From contig PNBD01000042.1 of NCBI GenBank assembly GCA_003135855.1, positions 20,638-57,497 of the forward strand: DNA of 36,860 nt, written 5' to 3'. The DNA comes from Deltaproteobacteria bacterium. GTDB taxonomy: Bacteria > Desulfobacterota > Binatia > Binatales > Binataceae. How positions within the stretch are numbered: the first letter of the stretch is position 1; every line of letters begins with the position of its first letter. Under the pieces are notes generated by a model, which saw nothing but the letters and a program-made list of their open reading frames with translations, did no database searches and was not told the origin of the DNA. A program made the translations under genes and the position numbers. Shown here in pieces: positions 8,972 through 16,157 of the stretch.

Positions 8972-11710
8972 CTATTTTCCGATACCCTTCAGTTTGACGC
9001 GATGTGGTGAGGCCGTAGTGTTGTCGTGAATCATCAACGAGGCGGCTTTCTGGCCGCGCGATTGTGGACGGAAGATCACGCCGACTCGGCACTTTTCTCC
9101 CGGAGCCAGTGTTCGCGCGCACAGATTCACCAGCGAGAATTCTGGCGCATCGATTGATTCTGTTTGGATGACAACCGCCAGCGCGTTACTCCTCTTCGGG
9201 TTCTTGATCGTCACGATCTTCTGACGACTCGTGCCGTGCATCGCTACTTTTCCGAAGTTCAGCGCCTTTGGAGAGACCGAAAGCGCTGCAGCTACGGGCG
9301 TCGCGGTTGGCGTCGGGGTAGGCGTGCGAGTTGGTGTAGGCGTTGGAGTCCGGGTCGCGACCGGGGTCGGCTGCAAGGGGTGATCGAACGCAAGCACCCT
9401 GTTGTTCGACGTGTCGGCCACGTAGAGGCTGCCTTGTTGATCCAGCGCAACCGAATTTGGACCCAGCATGTTGGACGCACTCGCGAGGCTCGAGCCGTCG
9501 TTGGTTCCCAGGAAGTCCAACTGACCGTAAACGCGATCCGGGATCGAATCCGCTCCAGCGCCGGCAATCGGATTGTCGTACTCAAGCACCCGATTATTGA
9601 ACTCGTCGGCCACATACAAATTGCCCGAGTGGTCGAACCCGAACCCGGTTGGCCGGATGAGCGAACTCCCCGGCGGTGTCGCGGGATCAACGAACTTGAT
9701 TACAACTTGCGGCGGAGGCGGCGTCCCGCCTGAAAGTGGCGCGTGGAATCGAAGCACGCGACCGTTCCCAAAGTCGCCAACCCAGAGGTCATCGGCGGCG
9801 TCTACCGCTATCGCGCCGCCCAGCATCGGCGGAATCTCGAGGTCTCTAGCGTCGAGAAATATGAAGTTGCTGAATGTCCGGTCGGCAGCAGTATCGGCGC
9901 TCAGCGGCGCATCGTACTCAAGAACGCGATTCGTGCCTCCGTCGGCCACGTAGGCGTTACTGTGGGAATCAACCGCTACTGAAATCGGTATGCAAAGCGC
10001 GTTCGGTCCCGGCGGCGGGTCGCCACCGATGCCGTCGGCGCACGCGAACGATGACATATCCGGCTGCCCCAGAACCAATCGAGCCTGGAAGCCACTCGCC
10101 TCGCCGGAATCGAATGGCCGATCGAATTCGAGCACTCGGTTATTCCAGGTATCAGCCACCCAAACATTGCCCTGCGAATCGACCGTGACCGAGGCCGGAA
10201 GACAGAGCGACGCCGCGCTCGGATCCGCACAATAGGATTTTGGCGTATTGACGCTCGAGAAATCCGGTTGTCCAATCACGAGGTCCGCAGCCGCACCGGT
10301 TGTCAACGAGTGCGCATCGCGATAGCCCAGTATCCGGTTGTTGGCGGTATCCGCAACATAGAGACGGTTGGGAAACGCGCTGTGATCCAGCGTTACTGAC
10401 CCCGTGTACCAGAAGAAGCCGCCAGCAAGGACCACGGGGTCCAAGCGAGGTATTTGCAGTGTTGGCGAAAACTGGAAGCCCAGCGCGTCAACATGGTTTT
10501 CGATGCAAGTAGCGAAGTTTTCCTGGCCGGCGACCAGGTCAGCGACCTCGTCGCCCGACCCGGGCTGCGCGGTCGCCTGGTACGGCGTGAAGTACTCGAG
10601 AACCCGGTGATTCGCAAAGTCCGCAACGTACAAGTTTCCGGATGAGTCCACGGCTACACCGGTGGGGTACGCGAGACTGGCGGCACTGACGCCTCCGTGA
10701 TTCGCGTCATGGGTGTCGAAGCTTCCGGACTGACCGAACACAAGATCCGGAGGCGCGTAGCTCGCCACGGTGGAAAAGCCAAGCACCCGGTTGAAGTTGC
10801 TATCGGCGATGTAAATCGTTCCAGAATCAGCCACTGCAACGGCTACAGGACTGTCGGCTCCGGCGAGGACCATGTCGGGCTCCTGACCGTCGAAGATTGG
10901 TGTGCTGTATCTGAGTACGGCGCCGTAGAAAGTGTCGGTCATCCACAGGTTGTCTACTGCATCCACCGCGATCTGATGAAGATCCAAAAACGGTAACAAA
11001 TGCGGAGACCTCAGAAGAGCGTCCGGCAGCGTGTCCCCCGAGCCCGGCAGGCCGCTGACGTATAGCGGCGAATAGTATTCGTATATGACGAGGTTGCCGC
11101 GGTCGGCGACATAGAGGTTGCCCTTGGAGTCTGTAGCGACGCCGGCCGGATCGGAAAAAAAACCGGACCCATGCGACACGAAGTCCGGCTGTCCAAATAC
11201 CAAAGTGGCAGCTTCGCCCGCGGTCACTCCTGAATTGAAGGGTTGCGGGAACATCAGGACGCGACTGTTCGTTCCGTCGGCGACGTACAGGTTCCCCTCG
11301 CTGTCGACAGCAAGCGCCTCCGGCCCGCATAGATTTCTGGCGGTCGGCTGGAAAGCGCCATTGTCCCAAGGATAGTCGCAGCCGATTGAACTCATGTCGG
11401 GCTGTCCGATGACGATATCGGCCGGCGCATGCGCCGCGAACTCATCGACGCTCGACCAGCCAAGAACGCGCGAGTTCCACGAATCAGCCACATAAATGTG
11501 GTTGGGCATGACATTGCGATCTATCGCTAGCGCAATCGGATACTTGAAGCCGAGGCCGTCTGGATGGTTGCGACCAGGATAAATGAACCCAACTTCACCC
11601 AAGACGCGATCCGCGACGTATCCGCCAACCGAGTGTGTCTCGAGAGCCCACGCGGCGGCCGCAATCAGGGCGCATGACAGAATCACGAACGGTAGGTACT
11701 TACCCTTCAT
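8972..11710 (-). CDS. Secreted NHL-repeat beta-propeller protein with Thr-Pro linker and choice-of-anchor-like domain
   Basis: The product has 912 residues from ATG 11710. This start gives a clean signal peptide (MKGKYLPFVILSCALIAAAA); a longer reading from 11782 would bury it. NHL repeats of the form NLYVADxxNNRVLEY recur at roughly 45-70 residue intervals across residues 60-790, alternating with DLVxGQPDFSS blades. A Thr/Pro linker (TPTPTPTRTPTPTPTATP) precedes a C-terminal Ig-like ASPM/choice-of-anchor domain (LSVSPKALNFGKVAMHG and on). It is probably exported; NHL propellers bind ligands or act as scaffolds. No Shine-Dalgarno sequence is evident. The gene is intact despite the decayed surroundings. 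Confidence 0.88.
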   Translation of the reverse strand: MKGKYLPFVILSCALIAAAAWALETHSVGGYVADRVLGEVGFIYPGRNHPDGLGFKYPIALAIDRNVMPNHIYVADSWNSRVLGWSSVDEFAAHAPADIVIGQPDMSSIGCDYPWDNGAFQPTARNLCGPEALAVDSEGNLYVADGTNSRVLMFPQPFNSGVTAGEAATLVFGQPDFVSHGSGFFSDPAGVATDSKGNLYVADRGNLVIYEYYSPLYVSGLPGSGDTLPDALLRSPHLLPFLDLHQIAVDAVDNLWMTDTFYGAVLRYSTPIFDGQEPDMVLAGADSPVAVAVADSGTIYIADSNFNRVLGFSTVASYAPPDLVFGQSGSFDTHDANHGGVSAASLAYPTGVAVDSSGNLYVADFANHRVLEYFTPYQATAQPGSGDEVADLVAGQENFATCIENHVDALGFQFSPTLQIPRLDPVVLAGGFFWYTGSVTLDHSAFPNRLYVADTANNRILGYRDAHSLTTGAAADLVIGQPDFSSVNTPKSYCADPSAASLCLPASVTVDSQGNVWVADTWNNRVLEFDRPFDSGEASGFQARLVLGQPDMSSFACADGIGGDPPPGPNALCIPISVAVDSHSNAYVADGGTNRVLEYDAPLSADTAADRTFSNFIFLDARDLEIPPMLGGAIAVDAADDLWVGDFGNGRVLRFHAPLSGGTPPPPQVVIKFVDPATPPGSSLIRPTGFGFDHSGNLYVADEFNNRVLEYDNPIAGAGADSIPDRVYGQLDFLGTNDGSSLASASNMLGPNSVALDQQGSLYVADTSNNRVLAFDHPLQPTPVATRTPTPTPTRTPTPTPTATPVAAALSVSPKALNFGKVAMHGTSRQKIVTIKNPKRSNALAVVIQTESIDAPEFSLVNLCARTLAPGEKCRVGVIFRPQSRGQKAASLMIHDNTTASPHRVKLKGIGK

Positions 11711-11840
11711 GAATGGTTGTCTGGGGCTTGCCGAACTCCTTGCGCGCGTCAACGCAGACAATCCCGCGCGCGTCCACATCACGCTCCAAGAGGTCTACCA
11801 CACGCGCATCTTTGCTGACATCGAGTTGCCGAGGCAAAAC

Positions 11841-12488
11841 TTACCCTCTGCGAGACTTGTTTGAGTCAGATCTGATGGCTCCCTCTAGCTGTAGCTCGAG
11901 CATCTGGCGCAATGAAGGCCGTCGCGTCTCCGGCGACGGCTCCCCGCTACCAAGCCAGAGCATCATGAATGTGAAATAGAGTGCGAAAAGGTTGCCACTG
12001 AGCAGCGCGGAATTAACATCTCCAGCAACTTCCCCGCGATCCTTCACAGATTCGATCAGCCCGTCTAGCTTCTGGAAGAGGTTTCTCATCACAACGTCGA
12101 CGGCCTGACGCTCCCCTCGTACAAAAGCGAGTTCCTTGACGAAGACTCGGGCCAGACCGAGGTTACGCTGGTTCTGTTTCAGCATCACGTCAAATACGTG
12201 CATCAACTGATCGATGAGCGGTGCCTTAGGGACGCGAGCAAAAGCGCGTTCGACTGCTTGGCCTACGTCTTCCTGGAACATCATTACCAGGAGCGCCTCT
12301 TTTGACTTGGCATGGAAGAAGAGCGTCCCCTTGCCCACATCTGCCAGCTCGGCGATCTCAGCGGTCGTAGTGGCGGCGAATCCCTTGGTCTGGAACAGGC
12401 GGCGAGCGGCCCGGATGAGGCGTTCGCGTTTCTAGCGTTTGCTGCGTTCGGCGCGCCTGAATTCAACTACTTCCGCTGATGCTCTCAT
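11841..12488 (-). pseudogene. TetR-family transcriptional regulator with in-frame amber codon at position 19
   Basis: From ATG 12488 the reading MRASAEVVEFRRAERSKR meets TAG at 12434-12432. It then continues in the same frame as KRERLIRAARRLFQTKGF, TTTAEIAELADVGKGTLFFH and a normal C-terminal ligand domain, to a total of 215 codons, the usual TetR length. A single C-to-T change (CAG to TAG) would explain it. No usable start codon lies between the TAG and GTG 12338, which is inside the DNA-binding helix. Without readthrough the protein would lack its helix-turn-helix. The ATG overlaps the hpaH stop as ATGA (12488-12485), so it was the last gene of that operon and may have controlled it. Confidence 0.82.
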
Positions 12489-13309
12489 CTTGCTGATCCG
12501 CTCGCGTCTCCCACGAACCGGCAGGAGATGGAGCCAAGCGGGCCGTAGTCGACATGGAAAGTATCGCTGGCACGCGCGGGTACTGTTCTGGTGAAGGAAC
12601 CGGCGAGAACCAGATGCCCAGCTTCGAGACCCTGATCATGCAGTGCCAGCTTATTAGCAAGCCATGCGATTCCATTGGCGGGATGGTTCAGAACGGCGGC
12701 GGCGATTCCTGACTCTTCGATAATCCCATTGCGATAGCAGAGCGCCCCGACCCATCGCAGATCGACGTCGAGGGGGCGAATCGGCCGCCCGCCAACCACC
12801 AGTGCGGCGTTGGCCGCATTGTCCGCGATACTGTCGACTACGCGCCGCCGCGCTTTGGTATCGGGATCGTCCAACCGCGTGCGCAGGTCGACGATTTCCA
12901 AAGCGGGAGTAACGTACTCAGTCGCATTCAGAACATCGAAGATCGAACAGTTTGGACCTCGCAGAGGCTTGCCGAGGATAAATGCCAACTCATTCTCGAG
13001 CATCGGCGTGATAAAACGGTTGGCGGGAATTTCCGCGCCGGACTGATAAAGCATATCGTCCAGAAGTACGCCGTAGTCGGGTTCGTCGATGTTCGCCATC
13101 GACTGCATCGCTCGCGAGGTCAAGCCGATTTTATGTCCGATGATTCTGCGGCCTTCGGCAAGCTTTATGTCGACCCAGGCGCGCTGAATCGCGTACGAAT
13201 CTGGAATTGTGATCTCAGGATGCTGCGCGGACAGAAATCGTATTACCTTTCTGTTTCTCTCAGCTTCGTGAAGATCTTTGGCCAATCGAGAAATTGTTGC
13301 CGCATCCAT
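12485..13309 (-). CDS. hpaH: 2-oxo-hept-4-ene-1,7-dioate hydratase / 2-keto-4-pentenoate hydratase family
   Basis: The 274-residue FAH-superfamily hydratase closely resembles HpaH of the homoprotocatechuate meta-cleavage pathway along its full length. Visible are HPEITIPDSYAIQRAWV, GHKIGLTSRAMQ, EPDYGVLLDDM, the metal-binding LENELAFIL and ALEIVD segments, and the closing DTFHVDYGPLGSISCRF. HpaH adds water to the 2-oxo-heptenedioate intermediate; relatives (MhpD, BphH) act on 2-hydroxypenta-2,4-dienoate, so the exact substrate is uncertain. GAGGG lies upstream of ATG 13309. It follows a hydrolase relic by 33 bases and overlaps the TetR gene by ATGA, fitting an aromatic-degradation operon. No damage is seen. 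Confidence 0.87.
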   Translation of the reverse strand: MDAATISRLAKDLHEAERNRKVIRFLSAQHPEITIPDSYAIQRAWVDIKLAEGRRIIGHKIGLTSRAMQSMANIDEPDYGVLLDDMLYQSGAEIPANRFITPMLENELAFILGKPLRGPNCSIFDVLNATEYVTPALEIVDLRTRLDDPDTKARRRVVDSIADNAANAALVVGGRPIRPLDVDLRWVGALCYRNGIIEESGIAAAVLNHPANGIAWLANKLALHDQGLEAGHLVLAGSFTRTVPARASDTFHVDYGPLGSISCRFVGDASGSAR

Positions 13310-13342
13310 TACTAATCGCCCTCGCTAACTGGTTCTGAAGTC

Positions 13343-13837
13343 TCAAATCAGAGCGGGATAAGAACCACCATCGACGTGGATGTTCTGACCCGAGATGTAT
13401 CCGGCAAGCGCGCTGCACAAGAACGCGCAAATCGCGCCAAACTCCTTCGGATCACCCATCCGCTTCGCAGCAACCATTGATTTGGTCAGCGCGAGCCGAA
13501 GAAAATCCAGAACCGCGCGGTTGTGTTCTTCGTAGTGTTCGAACTGTGCCCAGTGGCCCGTATTGGATGCACAATGATACCGGGCGCCCGGGATCATCGA
13601 TGCGAGGCGTTGCCCCACCTCCGAACCTGGCCGATTCTTCTCGCCCCAGTAGACCAGCGTAGGACGAGTTACCTGCCGCGCGAGCGTATCGGTGATCGAA
13701 TACCGAACGGGGCCTTCTCCGACGAGGTAGTTGCGCATCACCTCCCGAAGAACGCGGTTTACTCCGGGATCCCGATAGATTGGCCAGTGCACGATCGAGT
13801 TCCATCTCTCTAAACCGCAATTACTGACCAGAGTCAA
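13343..13837 (-). pseudogene. Chimeric relic: alpha/beta-hydrolase C-terminal half fused in frame to SDR C-terminus
   Basis: Residues about 20-115 read as the C-terminal half of an alpha/beta-hydrolase: RPTLVYWGEKN carries the acid strand and SNTGHWAQFEHYEEHN carries the catalytic His. Near residue 123 the sequence becomes the last 40 residues of a short-chain dehydrogenase (RMGDPKEFGAICAFLCS, then ISGQNIHVDGGSYP). The nucleophile elbow of the hydrolase and the whole Rossmann core of the SDR are absent. A further frameshift near 13785 may separate another hydrolase piece (MELDRALANL). A meta-cleavage-product hydrolase followed by HpaH would make pathway sense. The 164-residue frame is open, but no active product is expected. 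Confidence 0.75.
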
Positions 13838-14091
13838 TGTCGACTCAAGTCACAATATTGGTGCGTTTTGTAGAAATGCTGAGACTGACGGGCATCCACT
13901 CTGCCACGACCCACGTAACGGCAGCGGCGGATATATCGGCCAGCGACAGACCCATAGCTACGAAGGCTGCGGCTTTTGAACTGCCACAACACTTGTCAAT
14001 TCGCCCGAATAGTGGCATAGCTTCCGTTCGACATGAGAACAACTGCAGGCATCGTTCAGGCTCCTCATAACGGGCATCGGATTCAACGGAG
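13838..14091. promoter_or_regulatory. Divergent intergenic region, likely promoters for the hpaH operon and the MetA-type gene
   Basis: The hydrolase relic-hpaH-TetR group reads left and the next genes read right, so promoters for both probably lie here. No -35/-10 pair or operator palindrome stands out by eye, and I see no complete gene in it. Frames across it on both strands lack recognisable motifs. Confidence 0.3.
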
Positions 14092-14400
14092 ATGACCGCG
14101 AGAGAATCGATCCGGCGTGCGCGCACCGCGCGAGGACTCACGCAGATCGACGTTCCCGGTTGCGGAATGCTGGAACGCGCCGCGCGGCACCGGGCCGCCG
14201 TTTCGACCTTCCTTTCCCCTGAGGAGATCGATGCAACCCTGCTCATCGCGGGATGTGATCCTGCCGCCGCACTCCTTGCAGACTGGCTCGCCCGCGAAGT
14301 GAGCCAACAGTGTGGCTGCGACACGGAGCGGATGGGACGCGTGGTCGATCGTCTCAACACAGGAGAATCGGCCGAAACGCAGGAGCTATCAGAATGTTGA
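14092..14400 (+). pseudogene. Possible relic of an HTH/substrate-binding-domain regulator
   Basis: The 102-codon frame starts with IRRARTARGLTQIDV, like the first helices of an XRE-type helix-turn-helix. Later it contains IDATLLIAGCDPAAALLADW, like the opening of the periplasmic-binding-protein-like domain found behind such HTHs in molybdate-type regulators. Between the two, only about 25 unlike residues remain where the rest of the HTH would be. After about residue 75 nothing is recognisable. GGAG touches the ATG directly, a poor spacing. This is an inference from short segments; the frame may be non-coding. Confidence 0.3.
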
Positions 14401-14431
14401 AAACAAAATACGACTCTTTTGGGGGTGGGTG

Positions 14432-15322
14432 GTGACGAGACACCTGCGAACCACCGGGTTGACTATACTCATAGTCATTGTTTCCATTGCAGGGCCGTGC
14501 CGCGCGCAAAGTACTTCGTCGTTTGGGAGTGCGATCGAGGACTATTTCGTAAACTGGTTTCCGCGTGTCACTAAAATCCAGAGTGAGCAGCCTCACTGGG
14601 TAACTCCGCTAGTGACCGTTACGCCTCGTTTGGAAGAGGAATACCGGTACGATCAGTCCTGGCAAGCCAACCCCCACGGTATCGCGACCGATAGCTTCGG
14701 TGGCGGCAAGGGATTGGAGCTCATTCCTTTTCAAAATACCGAAATCATACTTGGAGTTCCGGCCTGGATTGCGCACAGCGGGCACATCGTACATTCGACC
14801 TCGAAAAAAGATGTCGCAACCGACGGCTGGGCGGACGAGACATTTCTGATCAAATACCGGCTGCTTTCAGCTAACGAGGGAAACGGCAACTATATCGTGA
14901 CCGCTTTCATGGGTTTCAGTGCTCCCACCGGCGTTCGTGGCAACAGTGCCGGACACGCGCTGTTCACTCCAACACTTGCCGCAGGCAAGGGCTTTGGCAA
15001 TTTCGACGTTCAATCGACGGTCGGTGTGATGTTTCCGAATGGAGGAGAAGATCGACTGGGATGGCCGCTCGCCTGGAATACCGCCTTCCAGTATCGCATC
15101 TACAAATATTTCTGGCCCGAAATCGAAACCAACTATACCTGGTTTGCTCAGGGCGCGCGTACAGGTCAGAACCAGTTATACCTGACGCCCGGACTTCTAT
15201 TAGGACGCTTTCCCATTCATGGCCGCGTTGGACTCACTATCGGGGCTGGCTATCAGGTTGCGGTAACGCATCATCCGTCTTACAACAACGCCGTCATCTT
15301 GAGCGCGCGCATTCCATTCTAG
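14432..15322 (+). CDS. Outer-membrane beta-barrel protein, MetA-pathway-of-phenol-degradation type
   Basis: The 296-residue product starts at GTG 14432 (GTG 14429 possible) with a signal peptide RTTGLTILIVIVSIAGPCRAQ. The mature part is made of alternating short strands rich in aromatic and Gly residues, such as FLIKYRLLSANEGNGNYIV and VTAFMGFSAPTGV, and ends with a strand closing in IPF, typical of an outer-membrane barrel. The organisation matches the Phenol_MetA_deg family, putative porins often found beside aromatic-degradation or efflux genes. A G-rich stretch precedes the start. It probably forms a channel for hydrophobic substrates; the substrate is unknown. The gene appears intact. 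Confidence 0.75.
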   Translation: MTRHLRTTGLTILIVIVSIAGPCRAQSTSSFGSAIEDYFVNWFPRVTKIQSEQPHWVTPLVTVTPRLEEEYRYDQSWQANPHGIATDSFGGGKGLELIPFQNTEIILGVPAWIAHSGHIVHSTSKKDVATDGWADETFLIKYRLLSANEGNGNYIVTAFMGFSAPTGVRGNSAGHALFTPTLAAGKGFGNFDVQSTVGVMFPNGGEDRLGWPLAWNTAFQYRIYKYFWPEIETNYTWFAQGARTGQNQLYLTPGLLLGRFPIHGRVGLTIGAGYQVAVTHHPSYNNAVILSARIPF

Positions 15323-15445
15323 GATACGTCGCGGCGCAGGCGGCGCTCTCACCGTGGGTTGACACCTCCCGAGTCTGATCGCATCGCGCATCCTGTTTCG
15401 GGCGAGGAGTCGCCGCGACCGGCGGAGCCTCCTTGATTTCACTAC

Positions 15446-15560
15446 TTTCCCATCAGTCCCATCACGCGCGCATATCTGGACTTCAAGTTCGCACCTAGGG
15501 ATGACTTTCTGATGCGAGTGACGCCGAACGTGTACACGACGATCGGAACACCTGGCTCGA
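15446..15560 (+). pseudogene. Porin relic, N-terminal part in forward orientation
   Basis: After a TGA at 15434-15436 the plus strand reads ISPITRAYLDFKFAPRDDF and then MRVTPNVYTTIGTPG. This is the early barrel region of a group of large outer-membrane porins in which a strand pair of the form R-A-Y-L-D-F-K-x-x-P is followed by R-V-T-P. There is no start codon before it, and recognisable sequence ends at about 15560, where the next piece of the same kind of protein continues on the other strand. Too short to function. Confidence 0.5.
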
Positions 15561-15692
15561 GATCCATGGTGTCAGCGCCGTACAACGATATCCCCAAAGC
15601 TGCTCCTCCCAGTCAAGCAGCGGGTTCTGCTCCTGGCCAAAGGTGAATTTGCCATCGGCAGAACGATCGGCGACGTATTGATTCGGCGCTGC
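15561..15692 (-). pseudogene. Porin relic, middle part in inverted orientation
   Basis: On the minus strand the reading is YVADRSADGKFTFGQEQNPL, LDWEEQLWGYR, TALTPW, the hallmark segment of the same porin group, in which a K-x-T-F-G-Q-x-x-N-P-L-x-D-W-E-E motif is followed by a G-Y-R-Y...L-T-P-W strand. It lies head to head with the forward fragment ending at about 15560. The two together look like one porin gene whose middle was inverted and whose ends were lost. An upstream in-frame TGA closes the frame. Confidence 0.55.
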
Positions 15693-15727
15693 TCAGCGAG
15701 AGGGTCTTGACTTCGATCGGGTGCGGG

Positions 15728-16120
15728 ATGATCTTGGAAAAAGAAGTGTTCACCAACTTATCCAAATTGAGTGCGCGCACGTTCACCACGATTTGCCGCG
15801 CGGCATTATGCGTCGTCGGCGTCGCTATGTTGGTCTCGTTCCCAGCCAACAACGTTCGTCGATTCGATGATCATTTCCGCGCACCCGAGGTACGCCGGTC
15901 GATCGAGCGACACACCTTCTTTGCTCAGCCTGAACTCACTGGAGCGGAGCAGATTGCTCACGCCGAGGTCGCTCCGACAGTTCTGATTCCGGTGACTAGG
16001 CCGGATTTCTCCAAGCCGCTCGCGAACTTTCGGATAGTTTCGGAAATTCCACTCACACGATTACTGTTACGCCTCAAGCTCGGGCCTGCACGCTCGGGCG
16101 GATCAGACCCACTGAGTTAG
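15728..16120 (+). CDS. Hypothetical protein with hydrophobic N-terminal segment
   Basis: From ATG 15728 the frame gives 130 residues with one hydrophobic stretch (ICRAALCVVGVAMLVSFPA) preceded by basic residues, which could be a signal anchor. The C-terminal part includes APTVLIPVTRPDFSKPLANF. I recognise no family. It lies just upstream of the RND operon in the same direction with a gap of about 40 bases, so it could be a leader gene, but no good ribosome-binding site is seen. It may be chance coding sequence in a decayed region. Confidence 0.4.
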   Translation: MILEKEVFTNLSKLSARTFTTICRAALCVVGVAMLVSFPANNVRRFDDHFRAPEVRRSIERHTFFAQPELTGAEQIAHAEVAPTVLIPVTRPDFSKPLANFRIVSEIPLTRLLLRLKLGPARSGGSDPLS

Positions 16121-16157
16121 CCCTCACATTCGGCGATTGAGTTCGGTGCGCGCGCAC

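Noticed and set aside
9300..9365. Low-complexity repeat in DNA
   Set aside because: It encodes the Thr-Pro linker of the NHL protein and needs no separate explanation.
13845..14360. Minus-strand frame of 171 codons with a hydrophobic C-terminal stretch
   Set aside because: Ser/Arg-rich elsewhere, no ribosome-binding site, no family; the short hydrophobic part is not enough.
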